Shown: in pieces, positions 1-12,002 of the stretch
Layout of the letters: every line of letters begins with the position of its first letter
Numbering within the stretch: the stretch's first letter is position 1
Assembly (NCBI GenBank): GCA_947579665.1
Contig: OX388348.1
Span: forward strand, 1,984,001 to 2,048,000
Length of the DNA: 64,000 bases
Reading direction: 5' to 3'
Origin: Sympetrum striolatum
Taxonomy: Eukaryota; Arthropoda; Insecta; Odonata; Libellulidae
The notes under the pieces: generated by a model
What the model saw: the letters and a program-made list of their open reading frames with translations, nothing else
What the model was told of the DNA's origin: nothing
The model's database searches: none
Position numbers and translations under genes: made by a program

Positions 1-836
1 GCCTTGTTGCTTCCATCTCAAATCATTTCATCAATCTCTTCCTCAGTTTTACATTATTTCACGACTTAAAACATTCATCTACTCTCTGCATGCCTGTCTT
101 TTCGCTTCGTATTATTCACATAACTCCTCTCTCCCCTCTGAAATCTATTTCCCCACACTCGTAGATATTGAAGTACTTCTTTTAGTTCTGTTCCATGTTT
201 TATGGTGGAAATTACTTAGTGCTTTTTTATCATTTCTAAATGTCGTTCCAATAAGAACATCCAGAGAGCGTCGATTCTAATAGCTAAAATCAATGAAAAT
301 AAATATTTTCGGTAATTATCATCATAAATATTTGCATAAACATAAAAAAAAAGAAAAACAGTATCTGGGGTCATATTGACAAAATGCTGCTCTCATTTGG
401 ATAATTGTTTATTTGGGGTGAAAATTTAAATATTTTTTATTGATAAAGGGAGTGGGCGCGAGTGCCGAAGGTGGGTGATTGTTTATACATAATAAGGGAG
501 AGGTCGCGAGTGTCGATGGGTGGTTTTTCGCGTTGCTGAGGGGCCGAAAGGGGAATGAAAGAGTAAATAACGTTAAAACTTTTCGAGTCTTGTTGCATTA
601 TTAGAAGCGTTGTTTGAATATGACCCCAAAATTCTTTGCATCATTAAGATCTTTCGATTGGCAAATAAACTTTGAATTATTTATTGTTAAAATTGATCTT
701 TATATATGTAGCTTTTTTTTAACAAATATCTTACGTTCACCTAAAGTTGTATTCAATGATCGGTAAAATTGTGTTAAATCAAAGTCAGCCACTATCATAT
801 GTTGAGGTTTGCTTGATTAGGCCATAGGAGTAATTT
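1..836 (+). repeat. Partial monomer, P/Q hybrid
   Basis: Enters mid-monomer. P-type diagnostics (GTTGCTTCCATCTCAAATC, TTTCTAAATGTCG) run to about 237. Q-type follows (AACATCCAGAGAGCG, CAATGAAAATAAATATTTTC). The switch lies in the shared stretch AATGTCGTTCCA. Contains one complete inverted-repeat unit at 366-628. Confidence 0.85.
366..628. repeat. Inverted-repeat-bounded unit (MITE-like), clearest first copy
   Basis: TGGGGTCATATT at the left and AATATGACCCCA at the right are exact reverse complements. The match continues imperfectly inward (left GACAAAATGCTGCT; right, reverse complemented, CAAACAACGCTTCT here and GCTGCT in most copies), giving about 26 bp of terminal inverted repeat around 263 bp. 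The inside is more GC-rich than the linkers and holds a degenerate direct repeat. No target-site duplication is obvious, so transposon origin is inference. It recurs once per monomer. Confidence 0.6.
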
Positions 837-2007
837 GTGCAATTTCACTCATCTTCCTCTCTTCATTTAAAAAAACAGTTAGGTTCTTCTTTCTTAACTC
901 AATGATTGAAGTTCACTCATTGTCATCCTTCATTCTTCACCATTCATTCCTCTGCGCCCTTCATCCAAGCATCATAGCTTGAGTTCATTATTACATTCCC
1001 CATCCAATTCTTTTTCATTTGGATAGTCATATCGATGAATCCTTTTTTCAGAACCTCTAAGCACCTCTTCATTTCAAAATGTTATCTTCATATTTTATGC
1101 TTCTACAGAACAGAATAATCAAATACATGTCAATGTGATGCCCATTTTCGTCTCTCGGGTTCCGTTTCACTGCCATGCCTTGTTCTTCCATCTCAAAGCT
1201 TTTCACCAATCTCTTCCTAAGTTTTAAGTTTCTTCACGACTTAAAACTTTCCTCTATTTTCTGCATGCCTGACTACTTTGCATTATTCACAAAACTCCTC
1301 TCTCCCCTCTGAAATCTATTTCCCCACACTCGTAGATATTGAAATATATCTTTTAGTCCCGTTCCACGTTTTATTGAGGAAATAACTTAGTGCTTTTTTA
1401 TCATTTCTCAATGTCGTTCCAATAAGAACAGCCAGAGAGCGTCGATTCTAATAGCTAAAATCAATAAAAATAAATATTTTGGGTAATTATCATCATAAAT
1501 ATTTACATAAACATAAAAAAAAAAGAAAAACACTATCTGGGGTCATATTGACAAAATGCTGCTCTCATTTGGATAATTGTTTATTTGGGGTGAAAATTTA
1601 AATATTTTTTATTGATAAAGGGAGTGGGCGCGAGTGCCGAGAGTGGGTGATTGTTTATACATGATAAGGGAGAGGTCGCGAGTGTCGATGGGTGGTTTTT
1701 CGCGTTGCTGAGGGGCCGAAACGGGAATGAAAGAGTAAATAACGTTAAAACTTTTCGAGTCTTTTTGCATTATTAGCAGCGTTGTTTGAATATGACCCCA
1801 AAATTCTCTGCATCATTAAGATCTTTCGATTGGCAAATAAACTTTGAATTATTTATTGTTAAAATGGATCTTTATATATGTAGCTTTTTTTAACAAATAT
1901 CTTACGTTCACCTAAAGTTGTATTCAATGATCGGTAAAATTGTGTTAAATCAAAGTCAGCCACTATCATATGTTGAGGTTTGCTTGATTAGGCCATAGGA
2001 GTAATTT
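837..2007 (+). repeat. Monomer, R/Q hybrid, long
   Basis: The 5' part has R marks (TTCCTCTCTTCATTTAAAAAAACAG, shown here only by its 837-875 location, and TAGCTTGAG). The middle has Q marks (CTTCACGAC, TTTGCATTATTC, ATATCTTTT). It keeps the 207-bp block that ordinary R lacks, so the join lies between about 990 and 1080. Confidence 0.8.
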
Positions 2008-2983
2008 GTGCAATTTCACTCAACTTCCGCTCTTAATTTAAACAAACAGTTAGGTTCTTCTTTCTTAACTCAATGTTTGAAGTTCACTCATTGTCATCCT
2101 TCATTCTTCACCACTCATTCCTCTGCGCCCTTCATCCAAGCATCATACCTTGAGTTCATTATTACATTCCCCATCCAATTCTTTTTCATTTGGATAGTCA
2201 TATCGATGAATCCTTTTTTCAGAACCTCTAAGCACCTCTTCATTTCAAAAGGTTATCTTCATATTTTATGCTGTAAATGCTGAAATCTATTTCCCCACAC
2301 TCGTAGATATTGAAATATTTCTTTTAGTCCCGTTCCACGTTTTATTGAGGAAATAACTTAGTGCTTTTTTATCATTTCTCATCGCGTTCCAATAAGAACA
2401 GCCAGAGAGCGTCGATTCTGAAAGCTAAAATCAATAAAAATAAATATTTTGGGTAATTATCATTATTAATATTTGCATAAACATTTAAAAAAAAGAAAAA
2501 CACTATCTGGGGTCATATTGACAAAATGCTGCTCTCATTTGGATAATTGTTATTTTGGGGTGAAAAATTAAATATTTTATATTGATAAAGGGAGTGGGCG
2601 CGAGTGCCGAAGGTGGGTGATTGTTTAAATATTATACATAATAAGGGAGAGGTCGCGAGTGTCGATGGTTGGTTTTTCGCGTTGCTCAGGGGCCGAAAGG
2701 GGAATGAAAGAGTAAATAACGTTAAAACTTTTCGAGTCTTGTTGCATTATTAGCAGCGTTGTTTGAATATGACCCCAAAATTCTTTGCATCATTAAGATC
2801 TTTCGATTGGCAAATAAACTTTGAATTATTTATTGTTAAAATTGATCTTTATATATATAGCTTTTTTTACAAATATCTTACGTTCACCTAAGGTTGTATT
2901 CAATGATCGGTAAAATTGTGTTAAATCAAAGTCAGCCACTATCATATGTTGAGGATTGCTTGATAAGGCCATGGGAGTAATTT
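2008..2983 (+). repeat. Monomer, T-like hybrid, short
   Basis: Begins like T (CTCAACTTCCGCTCTTAATTT) but carries the ACCACTCATTCC variant typical of X. It has the short-class filler junction at about 2270-2281 and a private GATTCTGAAAGCTAAAATC. Confidence 0.8.
2270..2285. other. Deletion-with-filler junction defining short monomers
   Basis: Reads ATGCTGTAAATGCTGA. In long monomers ATGCT is followed by about 207 bp (TCTACAGAACAG... to CCCCT) before CTGAAATC. In short monomers that block is gone and GTAAATG is inserted, making ATGCTG-TAA-ATGCTG. The identical junction in types R, T and X points to one ancestral event later spread by exchange. Confidence 0.85.
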
Positions 2984-4155
2984 GTGCAATTTCACTCATC
3001 TTCCGCTCTTCATTTAAACAAACAGTTAGGTTCTTCTTTCTTAACTCAATGATTGAAGTTCACTCATTGTCATCCTTCATTCTTCACCATTCATTCCTCT
3101 GCGCCCTTCATCTATGCATCATACCTTGAGTTCATTATTACATTCCTCATCCAATTCTTTTTCATTTGGATAGTCATATCGATGAATCCTTTTTTCAGAA
3201 CCTCTAAGCACCTCTCCATTTCAAAATGTTATCTTCATATTTTATGCTTCTCTAGAACAGAATAATCAAATACATGTCATTGTGTTGCCCATTTTCGTCA
3301 CTCGGGTTCCGTTTCACTGCCATATCTTGTTCTTCCATCTCAAAGCTTTTCATCAATCTCTTCCTAAGTTTTAAGTTTTTTCACGACTTAAAACATTCCT
3401 CTATTTTCTGCATGCCTGACTACTTTGTATTATTCACAAAACAACTCTCTCCCCTCTGAAATCTATTTCCCCACACTCGTAGATATTGAAATATTTCTTT
3501 TAGTCCCGTTCCACGTTTTATTGAGGAAATAACTTAGTGCTTTTTTATCATTTCTCAATGTCGTTCCAATAAGAACAGCCAGAGAGCTTCGATTCTAATA
3601 GCTAAAATCAATAAAAATAAATATTTTGGGTAATTATCATCATTAATATTTGCATTAACATTTAAAAAAAAGAAAAACACTATCTGGGGTCATATTGACA
3701 AAATGCTGCTCTCATTTGGATAATTGTTATTTTGGGGTGAAAAATTAAATATTTTTTATTGATAAAGGGAGTGGGCGCGAGTGCCGAAGGTGGGTGATTG
3801 TTTATACATAATAAGGGAGAGGTCGCGAGTGTCGATGGGTGGTTTTTCGCGTTGCTTAGGGGCCGAAAGGGGAATGAAAGAGTAAATAACGTTAAAACCT
3901 TTCGAGTCTTGTTGCATTATTAGCAGCGATGTTTGAATATGACCCCAAAATTCTCTGCATCATTAAGATATTTCGATTGGCAAATAAACTTTGAATTATT
4001 ATTTGTTAAAATTGATCTTTATATATATAGCTTTTTTATAACAATAATCTTACGTTCACCTAAAGTTGTATTCAATGATCGGTAAAATTGTGTTAAATCA
4101 AAGTCAGCCACTATCATATGTTGAGGTTTGCTTGATTAGGCCATAGGAGTAATTT
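2984..4155 (+). repeat. Monomer S, long
   Basis: S marks are TTCATCTATGCATC, CACCTCTCCATTTC and GCTTCTCTAGAACAG. Private changes include GTTGCTTAGGGGCC and AAGATATTTCG. Confidence 0.88.
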
Positions 4156-5132
4156 GTGCAATTTCACTCAACTTCCGCTCTTAATTTAAACAAACAGTTA
4201 GGTTCTTCTTTCTTAACTCAATGTTTGAAGTTCACTCATTGTCATTCTTCATTCTTCACCATTCATTCCTCTGTGCCTTTCTTCCAAGCATCATACCTTG
4301 AGTTCATTATTACATTCCCCATCCAATTCTTTTTCATTTGGATAGTCATATCGATGAATCCTTTTTTCAAAACCTCTAAGCACCTCTTCATTTCAAAAGG
4401 TTATCTTCATATTTTATGCTGTAAATGCTGAAATCTATTTCCCCACACTCGTAGATATTGAAATATTTCTTTTAGTCCCGTTCCACGTTTTATTGAGGAA
4501 ATAACTTAGTGCTTTTTTATCATTTCTCATCGCGTTCCAATAAGAACAGCCAGAGAGCGTCGATTCTAATAGCTAAAATCAATAAAAATAAATATTTTGG
4601 GTAATTATCATTATTAATATTTGCATAAACATTAAAAAAAAAAAAAAAGCACTATCTGGGGTCATATTGACAAAATGCTGCTCTCATTTGGATAATTGTT
4701 ATTTTGGGGTGAAAAATTAAATATTTTATATTGATAAAGGGAGTGGGCGCGAGTGCCGAAGGTGGGTGATTGTTTAAATATTATACATAATAAGGGAGAG
4801 GTCGCGAGTGTCGATGGTTGGTTTTTCGCGTTGCTCAGGGGCCGAAAGGGGAATGAAAGAGTAAATAACGTTAAAACTTTTCGAGTCTTGTTGCATTATT
4901 AGCAGCGTTGTTTGAATATGACCCCAAAATTCTTTGCATCATTAAGATCTTTCGATTAGCAAATAAACTTTGAATTATTTATTGTTAAAATTGATCTTTA
5001 TATATATAGCTTTTTTTACAAATATCTTACGTTCACCTAAGGTTGTATTCAATGATCGGTAAAATTGTGTTAAATCAAAGTCAGCCACTATCATATGTTG
5101 AGGATTGCTTGATAAGGCCATGGGAGTAATTT
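4156..5132 (+). repeat. Monomer T, short
   Basis: T marks are CTTAATTTAAACAAACAG and CCTTTCTTCCAAGC with the filler junction. The A-tract before the inverted-repeat unit is unusually long and uninterrupted (about 4632-4648). Confidence 0.88.
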
Positions 5133-6303
5133 GTGCAATTTCACTCATCTTCCGCTCTTCATTTAAACAAACAGTTAGGTTCTTCTTTCTTAACTCGATG
5201 TTTGAAGTTCACTCATTGTCATCCTTCATTCTTCACCATTCATTCCTCTGCGCCCTTCATCCATGCATCATACCTTGAGTTCATTATTACATTCCTCATC
5301 CAATTCTTTTTCATTTGGATAGTCATATCGATGAATCCTTTTTTCAGAACCTCTAAGCACCTCTTCATTTCAAAATGTTATCTTCATATTTTATGCTTCT
5401 ACAGAACAGAATAATCAAATACATGTCAATGTGATGCCCATTTTCGTCACTCGGGTTCCGTTTCACTGCCATATCTTGTTCTTCCATCTCAAAGCTTTTC
5501 ATCAATCTCTTCCTAAGTTTTAAGTTTTTTCACGACTTAAAACATTCCTCTATTTTCTGCATGCCTGACTACTTTGTATTATTCACAAAACAACTCTCTC
5601 CCCTCTGAAATCTATTTCCCCACACTCGTAGATATTGAAATATTTCTTTTAGTCCCGTTCCACGTTTTATTGAGGAAATAACTTAGTGCTTTTTTATCAT
5701 TTCTCAATGTCGTTCCAATAAGAACAGCCAGAGAGCGTCGATTCTAATAGCTAAAATCAATAAAAATAAATATTTTGGGTAATTATAATCATAAATATTT
5801 GCATAAACATTAAAAAAAAGAAAAACACTATCTGGGGTCATATTGACAAAATGCTGCTCTCATTTGGATAATTGTTTATTTGGGGTGAAAATTTAAATAT
5901 TTTTTATTGATAAAGGGAGTGGGCGCGAGTGCCGAAGGTGGGTGATTGTTTATACATAATAAGGGAGAGGTCGCGAGTGTCGATGGGTGGTTTTTCGCGT
6001 TGCTGAGGGGCCGAAAGGGGAATGAAAGAGTAAATAACGTTAAAACCTTTCGAGTCTTGTTGCATTATTAGCAGCGTTGTTTGAATATGTCCCCAAAATT
6101 CTCGGCATCATTAAGATCTTTCGATTGGCAAATAAACTTTGAATTATTATTTGTTAAAATTGATCTTTATATATATAGCTTTTTTTTAACAATAATCTTA
6201 CGTTCACCTAAAGTTGTATTCAATGATCGGTAAAATTGTGTTAAATCAAAGTCAGCCACTATCATATGTTGAGGTTTGCTTGATTAGGCCATAGGAGTAA
6301 TTT
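5133..6303 (+). repeat. Monomer U, long
   Basis: U marks are TTCATCCATGCATC, AATGTGATGCCC and TTATAATCATAAATA. Used here as the reference for mapping the LINE-like motifs. The right inverted repeat is mutated (ATATGTCCCC). Confidence 0.9.
5279..5643 (-). pseudogene. LINE reverse-transcriptase C-terminal remnant (reference monomer U; recurs in all monomers)
   Basis: Read on the minus strand, motifs appear in the order expected for the C-terminal part of LINE endonuclease/reverse-transcriptase proteins: IFQYLRVWG (5643-5617; family pattern FKYLG), LKLRKRLMKSFEM (5523-5485; LRKRLVKC-like), NEEVLRG (5369-5349; NEEVLRR) and IQMKKNWM.NVIMN (5320-5279; RKKNWIGH-like). The first two share a frame with two stops between them. 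The others need frame changes, so nothing here is translatable. In short monomers the middle block (the LRKRL part) is deleted. Family patterns are recalled, not searched. Individual matches are short; the argument rests on four in order. I cannot place the LINE clade. Confidence 0.55.
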
Positions 6304-7483
6304 GTGCAATTTCACTCAACTTCCGCTCTTAATTTAAGCAAACAGTTAGGTTCTTCTTTCTTAACTCAATGTTTGCAGTTCACTCATTGTCATTCTTCAT
6401 TCTTCACCATTCATTCCTCTGTGCCTTTCATCCAAGCATCATACCTTGAGTTCATTATTACATTCCCCATCCGATTCTTTTTCATTTGGATAGTCATATC
6501 GATGAATCCTTTTTTCAGAACCTCTAAGCACCTCTTCATTTCAAAAGGTTATCTTCATATTTTATGCTTCTACAGAACAGAATTATCAAATACATGTTAA
6601 TGTGTTGCCCATTTTCGTCACCCAGGTTCCTTTTCACTGCCATGCCTTGTTCTTCCTTCTCAAAGCTTTTCATCAATCTCTTCCTAAGTTTTAAGTTTTT
6701 TCACGACTTAAAACATTCCTCTATTTTCTGAGCGCCTGACTACTTTGTATTATTCACAAAACAACTCTCTCCCCTCTGAAATCTATTTCCCCACACTCGT
6801 AGATATTGAAATATTTCTTTTAGTCCCGTTCCACGTTTTATTGAGAAAATAACTTAGTGCTTTTTTATCATTTCTCAATGTCGTTCCAATAAGAACAGCC
6901 AGAGAGCTTCGATTCTTATAGCTAAAATCAATAAAAATAAATATTTTGGGTAATTATCATTATTAATATTTGCATAAACATTTAAAAAAAAAGAAAAACA
7001 CTATCTGGGGTCATATTGACAAAATGCTGCTCTCATTTGGATAATTGTTATTTTGGGGTGAAAAATTAAATATTTTATATTGATAAAGGGAGTGGGCGCG
7101 AGTGCCGAAGGTGGGTGATTGTTTAAATATTATACATAATAAGGGAGAGGTCGCGAGTGTCGATGGGTGGTTTTTCGCGTTGCTGAGGGGCCGAAAGGGG
7201 AATGAAAGAGTAAATAACGCTAAAACTTTTCGAGTCTTGTTGCATTATTAGCAGCGTTGTTTGAATATGACCCCAAAATTCTTTGCATCATTAAGATCTT
7301 TCGATTGGCAAATAAACTTTGAATTATTTATTGTTTAAATTGATCTTTATATATGTAGCTTTTTTTTAACAAATATCTTACGTTCACCTAAAGTTGTATT
7401 CAATGATCGGTAAAATTGTGTTAAATCAAAGTCAGCCACTATCATATGTTGAGGTTTGCATGATTAGGCCATAGGAGTAATTT
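6304..7483 (+). repeat. Monomer V, long
   Basis: V marks are TTAAGCAAACAG, TTTGCAGTTCAC, GAATTATCAAATACATGTTAA and CCCAGGTTCC. A private change CTGAGCGCCTG replaces CTGCATGCCTG. Confidence 0.88.
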
Positions 7484-8664
7484 GTGCAATTTCACTCATC
7501 TTCCGCTCTTCATTAATCAAACAGTTAGGTTCTTCTTTCTTAACTCAATGTTTGAAGTTCACTCATTGTCATCCTTCATTCTTCACCATTCATTCCTCTG
7601 CGCCTTTCATCCAAGCATCATACCTTGAGTTCATTATTACATTCGCCATCCAATTCTTTTTCATTTGGATAGTCATATCGATGAATCCTTTTTTCAGAAC
7701 CTCTAAGCACCTCTTCATTTCAAAAGGTTATCTTCATATTTTATGCTTCTACAGAACAGAATAATCAAATACATGTCAATGTGTTGCCCATTTTCGTCAC
7801 CCGGGTTCCATTTCACTGCCATGCCTTGTTCTTCCATCTCAAAGCTTTTCATCAATCTCTTCCTAAGTTTTAAGTTTTTTCACGACTTAAAACTTTCCTC
7901 TATTTTCTGCATGCCTGACTACTTTGTATTATTCACAAAACTACTCTCTCCCCTCTGAAATCTATTTCCCCACACTCGTAGATATTGAAATATTTCTTTT
8001 AGTCCCGTTCCACGTTTTATTGAGGAATTAACTTAGTGCTTTTTTATCATTTCTCAATGTCGTTCCAATAAGAACAGCCAGAGAGCTTCGATTCTAATAG
8101 CTAAAATCAATAAAAATAAATATTTTGGGTAATTATCATCATTAATATTTGCATAAACATTAAAAAAAAAAAGAAAAACACTATCTGGGGTCATATTGAC
8201 AAAATGCTGCTCTCATTTGGATAATTGTTATTTAGGGGTGAAAAAGTTAAATATTTTTTATTGATAAAGGGAGTGGGCGCGAGTGCCGAAGGAGGGTGAT
8301 TGTTTAAATATTATACATAATAAGGGAGAGGTCGCGAGTGTCGATGGGTGGTTTTTCGCGTTGCTGAGGGGCCGAAAGGGGAATAAAAGAGTAAATAACG
8401 TTAAAACTTTTCGAGTCTTGTTGCATTATTAGCAGCAATGTTTGAATATGACCCCAAAATTCTTTGCATCATTAAGATCTTTCGATTGGCAAATAAACTT
8501 TGAATTATTTATTGTTAAAATTGATCTTTATATATGTAGCTTTTTTTAAACAAATATCTTACGTTCACCTAAAGTTGTATTCAATGATCGGTAAAATTGT
8601 GTTAAATCAAAGTCAGCCACTATCATATGTTGAGGTTTGCTTGATTTGGCCATAGGAGTAATTT
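7484..8664 (+). repeat. Monomer W, long
   Basis: W marks are ACATTCGCCATCC, CACCCGGGTTCC and GAGGAATTAAC. A private CATTAATCAAACAG shifts the local frame relative to other copies. Confidence 0.88.
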
Positions 8665-9640
8665 GTGCAATTTCACTCATCTTCCGCTCTTCATTAAACA
8701 AACAGTTAGGTTCTTCTTTCTTACCTCAATGTTTGAAGTTCACTCATTGTCATCCTTCATTCTTCACCACTCATTCCTCTGCGCCCTTTATCCAAGCATC
8801 ATACCTTGAGTTCATTATTACATTCCCCATCCAATTCTTTTTCATTTGGATAGTCATATCGATGAATCCTTTTTTCAGAACCTCTAAGCACCTCTTCATT
8901 TCAAAAGGTTATCTTCATATTTTATGCTGTAAATGCTGAAATCTATTTCCCCACACTCGTAGATATTGAAATATTTCTTTTAGTCCCGTTCCACGTTTTA
9001 TTGAGGAAATAACTTAGTGCTTTTTTATCATTTCTCATCGCGTTCCAATAAGAACAGCCAGAGAGCGTCGATTCTAATAGCTAAAATCAATAAAAATAAA
9101 TATTTTGGGTAATTATCATTATTAATATTTGCATAAACATTTAAAAAAAAGAAAAACACTATCTGGGGTCATATTGACAAAATGCTGCTCTCATTTGGAT
9201 AATTGTTATTTTGGGGTGAAAAATTAAATATTTTATATTGATAAAGGGAGTGGGCGCGAGTGCCGAAGGTGGGTGATTGTTTAAATATTATACATAATAA
9301 GGGAGAGGTCGCGAGTGTCGATGGGTGGTTTTTCGCGTTGCTGAGGGGCCGAAAGGGGAATGAAAGAGTAAATAACGTTAAAACTTTTCGAGTCTTGTTG
9401 CATTATTGGCAGCAATGTTTGAATATGACCCCAAAATTCTTTGCATCATTAAGATCCTTCGATTGGCAAATAAACTTTGAATTATTTATTGTTAAAATTG
9501 ATCTTTATATGTGTAGCTTTTTTTAACAAATATCTTACGTTCACCTAAAGTTGTATTCAATGATCGGTAAAATTGTGTTAAATCAAAGTCAGCCAATATC
9601 ATATGTTGAGGTTTGCTTGATTAGGCCATAGGAGTAATTT
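8665..9640 (+). repeat. Monomer X, short
   Basis: X marks are a TTGATTTGGCC lead-in, CATTAAACAAACAG, TTCTTACCTCAATG and CCCTTTATCC, with the short-class filler junction and the 7-bp AAATATT insertion inside the inverted-repeat unit. Confidence 0.88.
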
Positions 9641-10831
9641 GTGCAATATCACTCATCCTCTGCTCTTCTAGTAATCAAACAGTTGGGTTCTCCTTTCTTA
9701 AATCAATGTTTGATGTTCACTCATTGTAGTCCTTCATTCTTCACCACTCATTCCTCTGCACCCTTCATCTTAGCATCATATCTTCAGTTCCTTATTACAT
9801 TCCCTATCCAATTCTTCTTCATTTGGATAGTCATATCAAGAATCTTTTTTTTAGATGCTTACCTCGAAGCACCTCTTCATTGCAAAATGTTATCTTCATA
9901 TTTTATGCTTCTACAGAACAGAATAATCAAATACATGTCATTGTATTGCCTATTTTTCTCCCTCGGGTCCATTTCACTGCCATGCCTTGTTGCTTCCATC
10001 TCAAATCATTTCATCAATCTCTTCCTCAGTTTTACATTATTTCACGACTTAAAACATTCATCTACTCTCTGCATGCCTGTCTTTTCGCTTCGTATTATTC
10101 ACATAACTCCTCTCTCCCCTCTGAAATCTATTTCCCCACACTCGTAGATATTGAAGTACTTCTTTTAGTTCTGTTCCATGTTTTATGGTGGAAATTACTT
10201 AGTGCTTTTTTATCATTTCTAAATGTCGTTCCACTAAGAACCGGGAGAGAGTTTCGATTCTAATACCAAAAATCAATTAAAATAAAAATTTTGGGTAATT
10301 ATCTTCATTTATATTTGCGTAAATATTTGAAAAAAAAAAGAAATGCACTATCTGGGGTCTTATTGACCAAATGCTGCTCTCATATTTTTAATTGTTATTT
10401 TGGGGTGAAAATTTAAATATTTTTTATTGATAAAGGGAGTGGGCGCGAGTGCCGAAGGAGGGTGATTGTTTAAATATTATACATAATAAGGGAGAGGTCG
10501 CGAGTGTCGATGGGTGGTTTTTCGCGTTGCTGAGGGGCCGAAACGGGAATGAAAGATTAAATAACGTTAAAAATTTTCGAGTCTTGTTTCATTATTAGCA
10601 GCGTTGTTTGAATTTGACCCCAAAATTCTCTGCATCATTAAGATCTTTCGATTGGCAAATAAACTTTGAATTATTTATTCTTAAAATTGATCTTTATATA
10701 TGTAGCTTTTTTTTTAACAAATATCTTACGTTCACCTAAAGTTGTATTCAATGATCGGTAAAATTGTGTTAAATCAAAGTCAGCCTCTATCATATGTTGA
10801 GGTTTGCTTGATTAGGCCATAGGAGTAATTT
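9641..10831 (+). repeat. Monomer P, long
   Basis: The most distinctive type. Marks are CTCTTCTAGTAATCAAACAG, TTGTAGTCCTTC, TTGCTTCCATCTCAAATC, CGTATTATTCACATAAC and AGAACCGGGAGAGAG. The left inverted repeat reads TGGGGTCTTATTGACC. It carries an open frame of 168 codons on the plus strand that I regard as non-genic. Confidence 0.9.
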
Positions 10832-12002
10832 GTGGTATTTCACTCATCTTCCGCTCTTCATTTAAACAAACAGTTAGGTTCTTCTTTCTTAACTCAATGT
10901 TTGAAGTTCACTCATTGTCATCCTTCATTCTTCACCATTCATTCCTCTGCGCCTTTCATCCAAGCATCATACCTTGAGTTCATTATTACATTCCCCATCC
11001 AATTCTTTTTCATTTGGATAGTCATATCGATGAATCCTTTTTTCAGAACCTCTAAGCACCTCTTCATTTCAAAATGTTATCTTCATATTTTATGCTTCTA
11101 CAGAACAGAATAATCAAATACATGTCAATGTGTTGCCCATTTTCGTCACCCGGGTTCCATTTCACTGCCATGCCTTGTTCTTCCATCTCAAAGCTTTTCA
11201 TCAATCTCTTCCTAAGTTTTAAGTTTCTTCACGACTTAAAACTTTCCTCTATTTTCTGCATGCCTGACTACTTTGCATTATTCACAAAACTCCTCTCTCC
11301 CCTCTGAAATCTATTTCCCCACACTCGTAGATATTGAAATATATCTTTTAGTCCCGTTCCACGTTTTATTGAGGAAATAACTTAGTGCTTTTTTATCATT
11401 TCTCAATGTCGTTCCAATAAGAACATCCAGAGAGCGTCGATTCTAATAGCTAAAATCAATGAAAATAAATATTTTCGGTAATTATCATCATAAATATTTG
11501 CATAAACATAAAAAAAAAGAAAAACAGTATCTGGGGTCATATTGACAAAATGCTGCTCTCATTTGGATAATTGTTTATTTGGGGTGAAAAAGTTAAATAT
11601 TTTTTATTGATAAAGGGAGTGGGCGCGAGTGCCGAAGGTGGGTGATTGTTTATACATAATAAGGGAGAGGTCGCGAGTGTCGATGGGTGGTTTTTCGCGT
11701 TGCTGAGGGGCCGAAAGGGGAATGAAAGAGTAAATAACGTTAAAACTTTTCGAGTCTTGTTGCATTATTAGAAGCGTTGTTTGAATATGACCCCAAAATT
11801 CTTTGCATCATTAAGATCTTTCGATTGGCAAATAAACTTTGAATTATTTATTGTTAAAATTAATCTATATATATGTAGGTTTTTTTAAAAAATATCTTAC
11901 GTTCACCTAAAGTTGTATTCAATGATCGGTAAAATTGTGTTAAATCAAAGTCAGCCACTATCATATGTTGAGGTTTGCTTGATTAGGCCATAGGAGTAAT
12001 TT
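10832..12002 (+). repeat. Monomer Q, long
   Basis: Q marks are TTTGTGGTATTTCACTC, TTTCTTCACGAC, TTTGCATTATTC and AGAACATCCAGAG. A private ATTAATCTATATATATGTAGG replaces the usual ATTGATC stretch. Confidence 0.88.

Larger units (their letters stand above)
1..9640 (+). repeat. HOR copy A (partial, chimeric left end)
   Basis: Monomers after the left partial are R/Q hybrid, T-like hybrid, S, T, U, V, W, X. The segment from S (2984) to the next P (9641) follows canonical order S-T-U-V-W-X. The left part is rearranged: positions 1-237 match the tail of a P monomer (as at 9984 onward), then the sequence switches to the tail of a Q monomer (as at 11408 onward), so a monomer-length piece is missing. 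Confidence 0.85.

Noticed and set aside
5653..5664. CENP-B-box-like sequence (minus strand CGTGGAACGGGA) in monomers
   Set aside because: It resembles the box but lacks the required spacing of the TTCG, A and CGGG core elements; two bases would have to be added. Not counted as centromere evidence.
9641..10147. 168-codon and overlapping 146-codon frames of P monomers (also at 21790 and 31773)
   Set aside because: Two overlapping frames in the same pyrimidine-rich DNA, present only because P lacks certain stops. Identity between copies reflects recent HOR duplication.
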